Shown here: piece by piece, positions 32,142 through 43,029 of the stretch
How the letters are laid out: each line of letters starts with the position of its first letter
Position numbering within the stretch: the first letter of the stretch is position 1
Assembly (NCBI GenBank): GCA_011316305.1
Contig: SAUG01000035.1
Location: forward strand, 372,001-436,000
Length of the DNA stretch: 64,000 nt
From: Rusavskia elegans
Taxonomy: Eukaryota > Ascomycota > Lecanoromycetes > Teloschistales > Teloschistaceae
Reading direction: 5' to 3'
Notes under the pieces: model-generated
What the model saw: only the letters and a program-made list of their open reading frames with translations
What the model was told of the DNA's origin: nothing
Databases searched by the model: none
Program-made: the position numbers and the translations under genes

Positions 32142-33431
32142 TCATCGTTTCTTGGAATTGACGTTTCTGCCGGCACCAACCCTCGGTTTCCCTCCGGCTC
32201 TTCCCCTTTCGCCCGTCAAGATACTGGGAAGATAATCCACGCCCATCAGATCCGTCTCCTTCTTTCGTCCGTTGCCACTGGTAGCCTTGAGGTATTCCTT
32301 CTGGTCCTCGGCGAGGATCAAACTTTGGCCCCACCCGCCTTTCCCGCCACCTTTGCCTTGACTGACCTTCCCGTTGGCACTCCCCGGGACCGGCTTTGGG
32401 ATACTGTAGCGATCTCCACGATGGTTCCATTGCATGTTCTTCTTGAGATGCAACTTGAATTCGCCTTTGGAGTTGGTACAGCATGATACCCTGGTGAGCG
32501 TTGGCTTGCCGCATCGGGGACAGAACTGCTTGCTCATTTCCTTGGTGGTACAGAAGCAGGCGTGGCAGCGGAGGACAAAGGTTTTGATGTTGCGGACACG
32601 CTGCAATGATGTGTTGAGGAGGCCGAGGTTCATCGAGAGCAGAATATTTTGCATGGCGAAGTCGGAAGTGATGCAGGCTACGTTCAGTGGTTTTTCCACT
32701 GAGACTGGGATGGCTGCATTCTGATCCTTGGCTTGGTATTTTTGGATGTTGGCTGGTGTGATCCAGCCTTCTGAGTCTGATTCCAAGTCTTCGGATGGGG
32801 GGTGTATATCTCGGACATTGGCGGCTTCGTTATTTGGTGGAGGGTATGTCTGATCCAACGGAGCGTCAGAGATCTGTAAAGATTGTGTAACTTCAGCCAG
32901 CTCATCAGTGACTACGGCATGCTTCTCGCCATCAGTGCCTCTGGCATCGTGAGACGTGGGTTCTGTTTGCAGGACGTCCGTCGGTGGGTCTTGCTCCAAA
33001 ACCTTGTCTCCATCAACAGTCAATGGTGATGCATCAAGTCCATCCTGTTGGCTTCCTGGGGGCTTTGGCTTCTCAAGCTTCTGCCTAGGAAATGTCCGAA
33101 TATTCGAAAGGCCACTTCTTCTACTCTCGACCTCGTAGGTCAAGGCCAAGATCTGCAGATCCGGTTTGCTTAGTACGGCCAAATCTCCCGTTCTCCTTGC
33201 AAAGTCTGTAACGGCTTTGAGACTCTGTGGACCTGGGGCTATGGTTTCCAAAAAAGGCATCCATGTGGTCTCTACCCGAGATCTAGCGGTGGCGTCTCTA
33301 ATCTCGGGGAGGACGGCAGGTACGGTGACCAGGCGATCTGCCTTGGCTAGTAGAGAAGATATTGACGGGTCGTTTTTCAGCATAGGTCCGGCATCTAAGA
33401 CGATGGTGTGTATGGGTTTGGGAGGAGCCAT
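32142..33431 (-). CDS. NOB1: 20S pre-rRNA endonuclease NOB1
   Basis: Single exon, 429 residues. NOB1 cleaves site D at the 3' end of 18S rRNA in cytoplasmic pre-40S particles. The N-terminal PIN domain shows IHTIVLDAGPML with Asp13, VPAVLPEIRD, and KPDLQILALTYEV with Asp91, a metal-binding acid. The PIN domain is interrupted by an acidic, low-complexity insertion (about residues 110-225), as in other NOB1 proteins, and resumes with WITPANIQKY and CITSDFAMQN (Asp257). A zinc ribbon follows (CHACF...FCPRCG...SCC, residues 289-318). The C terminus has the conserved WNHRGDRYSIPKP and GRNVNSKKR-like segments. Nothing looks broken. It fits the ribosome-biogenesis theme with NOP10, but the two are not adjacent. 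Confidence 0.94.
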   Translation of the reverse strand: MAPPKPIHTIVLDAGPMLKNDPSISSLLAKADRLVTVPAVLPEIRDATARSRVETTWMPFLETIAPGPQSLKAVTDFARRTGDLAVLSKPDLQILALTYEVESRRSGLSNIRTFPRQKLEKPKPPGSQQDGLDASPLTVDGDKVLEQDPPTDVLQTEPTSHDARGTDGEKHAVVTDELAEVTQSLQISDAPLDQTYPPPNNEAANVRDIHPPSEDLESDSEGWITPANIQKYQAKDQNAAIPVSVEKPLNVACITSDFAMQNILLSMNLGLLNTSLQRVRNIKTFVLRCHACFCTTKEMSKQFCPRCGKPTLTRVSCCTNSKGEFKLHLKKNMQWNHRGDRYSIPKPVPGSANGKVSQGKGGGKGGWGQSLILAEDQKEYLKATSGNGRKKETDLMGVDYLPSILTGERGRAGGKPRVGAGRNVNSKKR

Positions 33432-36214
33432 GGAGATAGATGGGGCTGCTGGTTCTTATGGCGTACTTAGGAGTCCTCTTTTTGGTGGATCAGGTAAATC
33501 ATTGAGAGCAGAAGTCATACATAGAGATTCCCAATAAACTTTGAGCTTATCACCGAGTGATGAATATGTCTGATACTAAGAATTGAACTGCCGTTGTTGA
33601 AGATGACGAGGCCACGCTAGCGACTAGCCAATCAGATGGCGCCTCCCGGTCAGGAGAAATGATATATATGGGCCGACATGGCAATTACGATCGGACTATT
33701 AACTTCCGCTGCTTGACCCAATCTTCTCTTCAGTCTCTGCATCCTTGTCTTGTACTCTTCCTCAACACCTCTGCGGATATTCTGCCACTCGCCACTCGCG
33801 CCTGTTACAGAAAGCTGCGCCTCAACCTGCCATCCTCCTTCATTCATCTCATCCATGACCGACAAGATCCACCTCATACTCGCATACCGAGCGTCTCAAT
33901 CTCTTTGCGTCTGCTGCAGTCTTCGTACGGTGAAGGTCGTTCGTTCCGTGGACACCCAGTCATCGGATCTGCAACATCAGATCAGATGTGGTTTGGATAA
34001 GGCAAACTCCACTACTGCAGCTCGCCTGTTGGATTCGCGACTCCAGGAACCATGCGAGATAACGACCGGGAGAGAGAGCCAGAAGGGAAAACGAGCACGA
34101 ATGGCCCCAGGAGACAATGCCATGTTGTGAAGTGCTCTCAGAACCTAGAATCCTTCTAGGCCTTTTCGTGGATGGGAGGCAATGCTGATCGCATCCAAGT
34201 TTCCTGTCTTGGGGAATAACCTGGCATCTGTGTCCTAACTCCGATCATGCCTAGAGGGATTGGGTACCTCTTGAAGACTCGACCATCCACTAGCTTTGGG
34301 TCCACGAATTGCAAGGCGATGCCCCCGGACCAGTTTCCATTCGAACGCGTCTTCAGAATCGCCAGCTTATGGTCACCGCAGGTCACTGTTGTTCTCTCTT
34401 TCTCCGCATTGACTGTCCGAGTGTCTTGAAACTGTCGTCATCGTCTTACAGAGAAGCCTTTCTTTGTATGGCATGGTAGTCCTCGGATCCCAGATGGTGC
34501 CATGTCTCCGTGCATTCGGATTTTAGATTCTTTCCCTGGTATCCTCCTGACGTTATTGTCCCCGAACCACTGTGCTCTTCTCTCGTCCTTTCAAGGCTCT
34601 GCGTACTCTTCTATCGTCCTTTCGTGGCTCTACGTAACCATTCTCGGTACGTGCGCGTTTGGTGGACAATGCCCATAGGTAAGAACGAGGCATGCGGCAA
34701 CTCGTCGGTACTCGCACCGATTGACGCCAAACAACTGTGGGCTTAAGCCGTTGAGTCTTTTGTCGATCGGTAAGCTACAACACCATTAGATTGATTTGCC
34801 TCATCATTGGAGGAACCCACCTATCAGAGCCCGTCCTAGCGAAGGAGTGAACCGTAGGACGGTTCAAGATACACTGTCGAGGATACGTGGCCTGCTGCGC
34901 GTCGTCTTCTGACTTCCACGACCAGTCCACTGCCGCTTCTAGACGGTCCTGCAGCAATCGTTCGGAAGGCCTGCATTGCATGGCCTAGCAAGAGCTGCAG
35001 CTATCAGCATTTCTTGCTCCTATCACGGCCCTTACCATCGGCTGCAAATCGTGATCACGGAACGGAGATACGCCCCAAAAGGCGCCCAGCGATGGTGGTT
35101 CGATAATGATGGATGGCATTTGAGCTGCTCTCAAAGGTTGATCGAGATCGGTAAAGGCAGAGCCTCCATTTATGTTCAATTTTCAGGCAATTCAGGCAAA
35201 CGAGTACCAACTCGGATGCTGGGCTGATGGCGGCATTATCTCGGCAGCCTGTCTTGTGGGTGGTCTGGTGGGTACTTAAGATGTCAGATTCCCTGAGATG
35301 GCTTTCGTTGTTCTCAACGATCGATAGCCAAGCAGCCTCCCACAAGGGGCTCAAATTGGTCCAGAGAAACACCATCTAGCCTGTCAGACCTCACCTATCC
35401 GTCACACATCCTACCCGTCCGCATATACAACGGGAAATTGAGACTCGACCGTCCTACGCATCCACAGCCAGAAATATCAGCAAAGCCTTCAGCTGATGAT
35501 ATGTTGTAGTGCACACACGCATCCGTACCCAACCCTCTCGGTGCTCTCGACGAGGAAAGGTACAATCGACTAAAACTCGTCCCCCGCGTCATGCACGTCA
35601 ATCTCTACTCCTCACACCACCGCGACCCCGAAAGGTCGCTGTTGCCGACGGGGACGACTGTCGCCTATAGGATCGTCCCTTTCCCACAGGTTGGCTGTTG
35701 GACTGCCTTCTCCGTCAAGCGTATGCGGGGTTGATGTTTCCCCGTGGGATATCGAGTCGATCGAGTCAGTTAGTATGCCGAGAAGGTATCCAGACTCCCT
35801 AGATGAGCCAATCATTCGATTCGAGAGGTGGATCAGGACTCTTCCACCCCTAGCCCAAATATTTGAGCGTGGATGAATGGCCTGGCTCTGCATTAGGGCA
35901 CACCCATCACCGAGTATCGTCGACCACTTCTTCAAGCGCGCCGTCGTTGCCCAATCGCCAATTATCAACCGATAAGGAGACCGACAGCGCAGCTCAATCG
36001 AGAACCGGCTTCTCCCAGCAGCGGTGGCAATATTGCGGCTCTGCTCCAATGGGGGCAACTTAAGATGGGATGTCCTTCGTAGGGGCACAGTGCATGATCG
36101 GGGCGCTCAAGCCTCTATCGTTTTGAGGCAGATCTGTCGTCATTGGCCAATCTGGTGTTTCGTTGCTTGAACAAAGGTTACACAGAGCTTAAGAGATAGG
36201 AGCGTCTGACCACC
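33432..36214. other. Long intergenic stretch, no supported gene
   Basis: 2.8 kb upstream of NOB1 and upstream of the gene at 36215. Many short frames occur on both strands, the largest a 158-codon minus frame at 35612-36088 and a 126-codon plus frame at 33750-34130. None shows a domain, targeting signal or convincing splice chain. A plus-strand start near 33857 (MTDKIHLILAYRASQ) could begin a spliced gene divergent from NOB1, but I cannot support it. Confidence 0.45.
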
Positions 36215-37132
36215 ATGTCGTCTCAAGGACCCTCATCCAAGGTATGACTGATGCGTTCAGACACGCGATTGGCCACTGATTACTAGAAGAATTCATCGGT
36301 CTCGGTCATCTCCACTCACCCCGTTCTATCGGACATCAGCTGCCTTGTATTATACGAGCCCCTGAGGCCCAATTACGACAAGCAGCCAATCCGTGTCGGA
36401 ACCGATGGCGGCAACAGGTTCTGGGCACCACCGAACCGTAAGAATGCCTACCTCCGAGACAGAGCTGGTGCCCGGCTGTTTCGATGGAAGGGCGGCAGGA
36501 TGACCGATATTACCGCGGGAGACCTTAACAAGAAGCATTCGCCGTACGGTGTAGCTACTATTTTCACTCAGTGGAGGGACACAAATCACCTGCTCGCGGT
36601 AACGTTTGATGCTGAGAAGAAGGACGTTGCTGAAGAATACGGAGGCTGGAAGGTACTCAGTTTCCACCATATTCCTCAACCTGGGACGCAAGGGATGTAT
36701 TATTCGTCGGTGGATGTGGCTGGTGACCAGCGGCAGCTGGCAGCCCCTGGACCGTCTGCATGGATCCCGCAGCTCCTTCCTACAATATACAACTACGACA
36801 CGAATCCGTACCTGCCGCAACCGGTCTCTGCTGGCCTTATTGGGAAATTGCCACTTCTGTTCGCCCTGCCGGCCTTCTCTGCTCAACCTCAACAACTCTC
36901 CTATGTCTTGACCAACTTCATGCAACCTAACAGATGGCGGAGGCATCAGTTGCCTCATGGACGTAAGTCGCCCCGGATACACTCCTCGAATTGTGCTGAC
37001 AATCAAGAAGACGAAGAGGAGCGAGGCATGGTCGTGACGGTGTTCCTGGATCCTTCCAACAAGGAGGGTTCTACCAAGCAGCTCCTCGATCTGCTTCAGG
37101 ATGGGCACTTTGGTCCTTTCTACGGCCCATGA
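36215..37132 (+). CDS. Hypothetical protein, three exons
   Basis: Not recognised. Exons 36215-36241, 36287-36962 and 37008-37132 give 275 residues. Both introns are 45 nt, with good donors (GTATGA, GTAAGT) and branch points (CACTGAT, GCTGAC). The second is in frame and stop-free, so a naive frame runs through it. The protein is globular and rich in aromatic residues: SVSVISTHPVLSDISCLVLY, RVGTDGGNRFWAPPNRKN, FRWKGGRMTDITAGDLNKKH, YGVATIFTQWRDTNHLLAVT, with a short acidic linker (DEEERG) before the last strand-like block VVTVFLDPSNKEGSTKQLL. No signal peptide or membrane segment. The overlapping minus frame (36350-37201, 283 codons) is longer, but it gives no sensible protein and lacks this splice support. 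Confidence 0.62.
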
Positions 37133-37497
37133 ATTTCCCAACGGGGGACCACATATACGTTTGGCTCGCACTTCCCCTGCGAAGCATCCCACACTACACA
37201 TACGTTGATCACGTTCTCAGGCTTTCTCTTTTGCAGGTACAACGTACATTCTCATCTGGGTCTTTGATTTTTGCTCTTGGCGCTTGTTCTTGAGTGCAGC
37301 TTTGTTTCCCAGACCAGTCGAGGAGTCTCCTGGTATAATATTTTCAACTGTTGATTCCATTTGAGATTCAAAGGGAGCATGGAGGCATTATTATCGAGTT
37401 CTCGTTGCAATATCGATTCATGATTATCGTATCTGTATCCTCTATTTTACATAATGGCGCTTGACCATATCCCCGCCAGCTCCAAGCGCTATCCGAA
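37133..37497. other. Short convergent intergenic region
   Basis: 3' flanks of the gene at 36215 and of AP-1 mu. No other feature seen. Confidence 0.6.
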
Positions 37498-39662
37498 TCA
37501 TTGAACATCCGGCAACCTTACAGCGATGTCCCCGGACTGAGTAATGTATCGAACCCATGGCAATGAAGGGTACTGCAACTGTTGGAAAGCGAGTCAGTCA
37601 GTCAGCCAGCGATACGAGTCAAAAGGAAGATCGGGGCCTGGATCTCGGCCCATCTGCTCGGGACGGCGCGCATCTCTTCCCAAAGGAATTATGGCTTGCA
37701 TGAACCATGTGTAACGTGCGGCTCACGAGCGTCCTGCAAGCTCTCACGAGCTCGACAGAGGCGTGGCTAGTAGCCATCCCACAGCCACATGACGTCCGTA
37801 CGTTACACAGATCTGCGCGCTTGGACAACCAGCAACAAGCGACAAACATTTGCGGTCCCGGATCAACCGTCCAGGGGAGGAAAATACGAGGGAAAAGAGA
37901 AGAAGGTACTCACCTTTGGCTCTATGATCTTCAAGTACCGCACCTGAATCCCGCTCGTCGTGAAATAGGGTATCTCGAACTTGACACTGATTGGTCTCTT
38001 CCCCTTTCCCCCCTGCGCGCCTCCCATGCTGCCGCCAAACCCACCCGTCATGCCACCTCCATGCTCGTCATCACCTTTCACCGAAGGTAGATTTAGTTCG
38101 GCGCGCATCAGGAACTCCTTGCCGCCGCCGAACTGCTTGATCTTCCACACGATGGCGGACTTCTCGGGCGCGTAGTGCACGGAGCCGATGTTTGTGCGGA
38201 AGCGGGGGGAGTCAGCGTCTTCGGGGACGGGGACGAGGATTTCGACGTTGTTGGCTGTGGAGCGGCGTTTGAATTGGGCGCGTGCCTGGATGGATGGAGG
38301 GTTTAGAGATGGGGGATTGAGTTTGGGGATTTGAGTTTGGCGTTATTGGGGGTGGGGGACGGGGGCGTTTGTGTGACGTGGGATTGAAAGGTGGAAAGTG
38401 AGGGACGGAAAAGGGAATTTCTAGCGAAGGGGATAGGGTGTGTGTGTGCTTGTTTCTTGGCTGAGGCCAGGGGAGCGATGGGAAGGGTGTGTGGGTGTGG
38501 TGGTGTCTGTGAATGGTGTGGGGATGACGTTGACATTGATGAAAGACGCACCTTGAGCGTGTACTCCATCCTCGACGTCGAGTGCATCCTCACCTCACTC
38601 TCGACCCAAATCAGCGGCTTCACCTGCGTGTTCAACCGATAACTCATCAACTCAAACTCCCCGTCCGGCGGGATGAAACTGATGGTCCGATCGTTCTCGA
38701 ATCTCGACAGCCGCACGCATTGATGGAACTTGACGTCCTCCATCTCCACCGCTTTCCCCCTCGTAGCGCGTCCCGTCGTTTCAAACATGACCTTGTCGTT
38801 AAGCCCCAACCGCAATTCCGGCATACCGGAAAGATAGCACTTCAATTTTACCGCACCCAAGATCTCACTTCGCAGCACATTCCCCGTCGAACTAACCAGC
38901 AAATTCAAGCTCTCAATCACATCCAAAAACACTTCATTCTTCCTATACCTGATGCCTTCGCTCCGCCAACTCACGGCATTCGTCACCGCGATGGGCGGTC
39001 TGGCTTGCACCTCCAGTTTATGCGATTCCTGCGTGATGTATTCCTGCAATATTTTGGACTCGGTGGTCTGCGGGTAGCCGAAATCCATCATTTCGTCGAG
39101 GAGCTCGTAGATGATGACGAAGTTGTCGCGGATGGATTCTTCCTCGAGGGTTTTGAAGTATTCGGTGAAGACGGCGACGAGGCGGTGGAGGAAGAGGAGG
39201 ATGGAGGAGGCGTTGGGGTTGCGTTTGGAGAGGGCGAGGAGGTAGAGGTTGGAGTGGCGGATGTAGAGGTACTGTTTGAGAATGTTAATCCGTGGGGAAT
39301 GTTGATAGGGGATGAGGGAGGAGGGAGGAGGGAGGGGGGAAGGGCGAGAAGGGAGGGTTGGATGTTGCGTTACAAGTTGTATAGAGAAAGTGAATAGATT
39401 CCAGACGTACGTTTATGCCTTCATCTGAGAAACATGGCGGGACGGCGGAGCTTTCTTCTTCGGCTTCGGAAAGAAGGATGGGGAATTTCTCAACGGCGGA
39501 CATGGGGATATCGCCGCGGTAGTTACGGGCAAGGAGGGTCTAGTACACATCCGCATCAGCTATGGTATTGCTCAAGCATCCCAAGGTATTCGAAGAGGTA
39601 GCCAATATGCAGATTCAACTGACCTTGCCCTTGAGGTCTAGGAAGAAGATAGCCGACGCCAT
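37498..39662 (-). CDS. apm1: AP-1 clathrin adaptor complex mu subunit
   Basis: AP-1 mu sorts cargo with YXX-phi signals at the trans-Golgi and endosomes. Exons on the minus strand: 39662-39624, 39539-39411, 39271-38552, 38285-37914 and 37578-37498, all phase 0, total 446 residues. It begins MASAIFFLDLKGK; the longin domain follows with ARNYRGDIPMSAVEKFP and YLYIRHSNLYLLAL. The linker has DFGYPQTTESKILQEYIT. The mu homology domain includes GIRYRKNEVFLDVIESLNLL, FHQCVRLSRFENDRTISFIP, ARAQFKRRS and VRYLKIIEPK, and the last exon supplies LPWVRYITQSGDIAVRL. A Gly/Met-rich insertion (GGGMTGGFGGSMGGAQGG) is a fungal peculiarity. The introns are unusually long for this window (84, 139, 266 and 335 nt). 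Confidence 0.95.
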
Positions 39663-40359
39663 TGTGTTGTGTCGACGGCTCTGAAGCCGTTTCTTCTGGG
39701 GGCTTGATCAGTTGGAAAGGAATTGTTGTATCATGTTTATCGAGATAGTATGCGAGGGGCTGGTCGTGTGTCCTTCAAGCGCTGGTCGAAGGTGTTTTTG
39801 CAGGCATCCCTCATAAGGTACTCTCCCAAGGCTCCGCAGTATCGAAAAGTCCGCCCCCCAAAGCAGCTAGCGTGCTGTCCCCGCAGGCACCACTATCTAA
39901 TCCTTTCCCGACTCCAAAAATTGATTTCCTCAACGCATCCAATAGACAGTGCAACCCGACACTTCTTTTCATCAAGTCTGGCATTCTGTCAGGCGCTGGA
40001 AGTTACTTTATTGTGGGTCAATGCGATTTCGGTGGTGCGGAGACGGATTCTGAAGGTACCATTAAGAACTGGCCGAGCACTATGATGGTTGCTTGGGCGG
40101 TGTCAGAGGGACCGGACATTATGAGAAGGATCCTCTTGCTACTGTTGATAGGTAGTGATGGAAGGAGTCTGAGAGGATAGAGCTTGATTCATTGTGGCAT
40201 GCTGTAAGAAAATGAATGTCACAGAAAGAGTTGCCTTGCCGTTGTTCATCATGAAGACCGGAAAATAATTCGATAATTGGAAGGGTATCTGGCCACCTTG
40301 TACAAATTCGATCGAGACACTGGTGATTGCTCTATTCTCCCGTTTTGTATGTCTGCCAA
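39663..40359. other. Intergenic between AP-1 mu and mL57
   Basis: AP-1 mu promoter and mL57 3' flank. No further gene supported. Confidence 0.6.
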
Positions 40360-41288
40360 TCATCCCCTCAACCCCAAAGGAGCCAGTATTCGTTCCCTGG
40401 CTATTCGATTGGCCACCTCTCCCCCGTTCTGTAGCGATATTGCACCCACGATAGCATAAAGCGCCTGCGTCAGTACAATGTCAATCCCTGATCCCTCGAA
40501 ATTGCCCGGCTGTAGTCGTGAATTAGCCTCATCATCTGCCAGTCGTTGACATCCACGAAGATCTCATACCAGCTTGGGTTTCCACCGCATCACACTGACC
40601 AACCCGTACTTATCTGCCAGCTGCGCTGTCCTCTTCTTGTCCAGCACTGCTTGCTTTCTAGTCTGTGTCAAACCCGCCAACCCTTCTAGCGCTGGGTGTT
40701 TGAATGGTTCGCGTCCCAGTTCGTCCGGTCGTGTGGGTTCAGGTGTGGTTGTCGACGCGGCGAGCATGTGTAGAGAGGCCTGAAGCTCGACTATCCTCCT
40801 GCCTGTAAATCGAATTCATCAGCATGGTAACGGGGCAAAGGCCGGATAGTGTAATTCAATGTACCCAGATACGCCAACCGATCATTGAACCCTCTCCGGC
40901 CATGATCAAAACTCTTGTGCGTCACAGCCAGCCACTTCACCTCGTCCGTAAGCAGCTGATCGCCATCTTTCCCGAGTACCCGTATATATGCCCTGTCAAG
41001 CTTCTCCGGATCCTCATTGACTTGGAACTCGGCATGTTCGGGTCTGTAGGCTCGGTTGGGGGCGCCGCCGGTCCTCATGCGGGGTGGGGTGACTTTCCAG
41101 CGAGGTTCATCGGAGATGCTACTTGTAAGGTCATCCTGTTGCTGTGATGGCGAGGTGCTGAAAGGATTTGACAGCGGTTGACCTTGTGCTTGCGATGGCG
41201 GTTTTAGGCCTATGGGTGCATACGTCGGACGTCGGCGCACTGGAAGCGCAAAGAAGCGGTGACCAGATCGTGCTGCGACTCGAGACAT
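40360..41288 (-). CDS. Mitochondrial large-subunit ribosomal protein mL57 (MRPL15-like)
   Basis: RNase III-fold protein of the mitoribosome, 268 residues. Exons on the minus strand: 41288-40865, 40802-40570 and 40509-40360; introns 62 and 60 nt. The first ~60 residues are basic and Ser/Gln-rich without acids at the start (MSRVAARSGHRFFALPVRRR), a typical mitochondrial presequence. The RNase III-like fold shows EVKWLAVTHKSFDHGRRGFN, then DRLAYLGRRIVELQASL across intron 1. The catalytic acidic signature (ERLEFLGD type) is replaced by DRLAYLGRR, so it should be structural rather than an active nuclease, as in yeast Mrpl15. The third exon carries GSGIDIVLTQALYAIVGAIS and RIARERILAPLGL, closing the fold. 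Neighbour CFD1 is transcribed in the same direction 0.3 kb away. Confidence 0.88.
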
Positions 41289-41584
41289 CGCAGGTTGAGT
41301 CTTGCTATCTGGTATCGGTCACTTGACGGAGAGTATTCGTCGAGGTTCGGACCGTCAATCAGCCACTTCAATATATGTTATGTCGACTGCCGCTTACCAC
41401 AAGTAAGATTTGGAATCCCCCTGGATCCTACGGATGGTGATTCGGAGTACACCTACATTAGTTGACAGGATATTTGCTAGTCATCGACACTTGTCTTCTG
41501 CAGCCTTGGACGATAAAATAAGATAGATTTGACATTATAGACTTGTAGTTAAATTCAGTCTATATTCACGCCTGAAGGGTTCAT

Positions 41585-42731
41585 CTATGTGCCATTTGCA
41601 TGACCACTTTCGACAAGACTGATAAGCTGACTTGAGATCCCCTCGAAGGTCACACATAACGAGCAGCTCCGATACTTATCCACAAGCAGTCCATCGTCCG
41701 GCTGAGCTGATAGCCCCGTTCCAGCATCATCATCACCGTCGTTCGCATCCGTCTCCTGATCGTCTTCATCATCATCACCAGCAACTTTGACAATATCTTC
41801 GCCGTACCTTGGTCTCTTGCCCTCCTCTACTAGGGACCCCCACTGCCCATCGACTGGTACACCGCCCAGGAATTTCACATCAAACTCCCTCGCCATAACC
41901 TCCCCACCCCCTTTCCCAAACAGATTCGTCTCTTTCCCACAACACTCGCAGACATAGCCGGACATGTTCTCCACGACGCCCAAGACGCTGATGCCCACTT
42001 TTCGACAGAAGCTCAACTCCTTTCGGACATCGCTAACAGCTACAGCCTGCGGTGTCGTCACGATGACCGCGCCAGCGAGTTGAGATGATGCATGGGGGGT
42101 CGATGTGGAGGGGTGTTGAAGTAGCGTCTCCGCAAGGGAGATGTGCTCGTCGGATGTACCGGGAGGGGTATCGATGAGAAGGTAGTCCAGCGGCGGCCAA
42201 AGGACATCGGTCAGGAATTGCCGAACCATGGCTGTCTTCTTCGGACCGCGCCATACCACGGCGGAGGAGCGAGATGGAAGCAGTAAGCCTAGGGAGATGG
42301 CGTAAAGATCTCCCACTGGGCGAGGAGATAGGGTTGCAGGATCCGTGCCGTTTGTGAAATGTGGCGAATGGTCCTTCCCCCCATGGCTGAGTGGTGCTTC
42401 GCTTCCATGCGGTTGGGAGACATCTGCTACTGACGAAAGCAGCTGGGACGGATGTACTTGGACAGGAAGCCATCCACCGGGTGCTTGTTTGATTTTGGCG
42501 TCTTCGATGCCGAGCAAGTGGGGAATGGAAGGACCCGTCAGGTCAATGTCGAGGATACCCACCGAGCGTCCAGCGAGTGAAAGAGAGAGGGCGAGCTGGG
42601 TGGTTATGGAGGATTTACCAACTCCGCCTTTGCCGGATAGAACCTGTGATAGAATGTTCAGTCGAGTGCGGGGTGAGAAAGTAGCCGCGACGACTCACGA
42701 GCACGATGTGTTTAACGTTGTCAAGGCCCAT
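41585..42731 (-). CDS. CFD1: Cytosolic Fe-S cluster assembly factor CFD1 (NUBP2)
   Basis: Mrp/NBP35-family P-loop ATPase that, with NBP35, forms the scaffold for cytosolic and nuclear Fe-S clusters. Two exons, 42731-42699 ([11 protein letters not shown]) and 42643-41585, intron 55 nt, 363 residues. The deviant Walker A is [28 protein letters not shown] is switch I, and [17 protein letters not shown] the Walker B region. Further along come [19 protein letters not shown] and [20 protein letters not shown]; the latter holds the CX2C that binds the bridging cluster. Two insertions are not typical of the short yeast protein: a low-complexity segment around residues 75-105, and a Glu/Asp-rich loop ([18 protein letters not shown]) near the C terminus. 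Both the ATPase and cluster-ligand residues are present, so the gene appears functional. Confidence 0.93.
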
Positions 42732-43029
42732 ATTTCACCTGGTCCCAGGTCCTGGTGGAAATAGCGATGCTGTGTGGTTTTGTCCGGGGTGAAACGTTGA
42801 GGCGTCATGACGAGCGAGCGTTTGTTGCTGATCAAGCGTGCCACGATGAGTACCTTAGTACCTCAGGTCTTTAATTTTGGCACCATTCTGCCAAGACCAC
42901 GTGACGCGGTGTATACGCGCCACAGCGGTAGCTTCAGACCGCCCAACATCAGACATCACAGTAGATGTTGTATCTCATGCCCTTGGCCATCGTGAATCGG
43001 CTATCTACACGTGGGTTATGATTGGACTG

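Noticed and set aside
36350..37201. 283-codon minus-strand open frame
   Set aside because: It overlaps the spliced plus-strand gene at 36215-37132, has no family feature, and the plus strand has matching splice sites and protein-like composition. Treated as antisense shadow.
38582..39397. 271-codon plus-strand frame
   Set aside because: It lies exactly antisense to AP-1 mu exon 3, whose sequence is unmistakably conserved; the Glu/Val/Gly-rich tail mirrors codon bias on the other strand.
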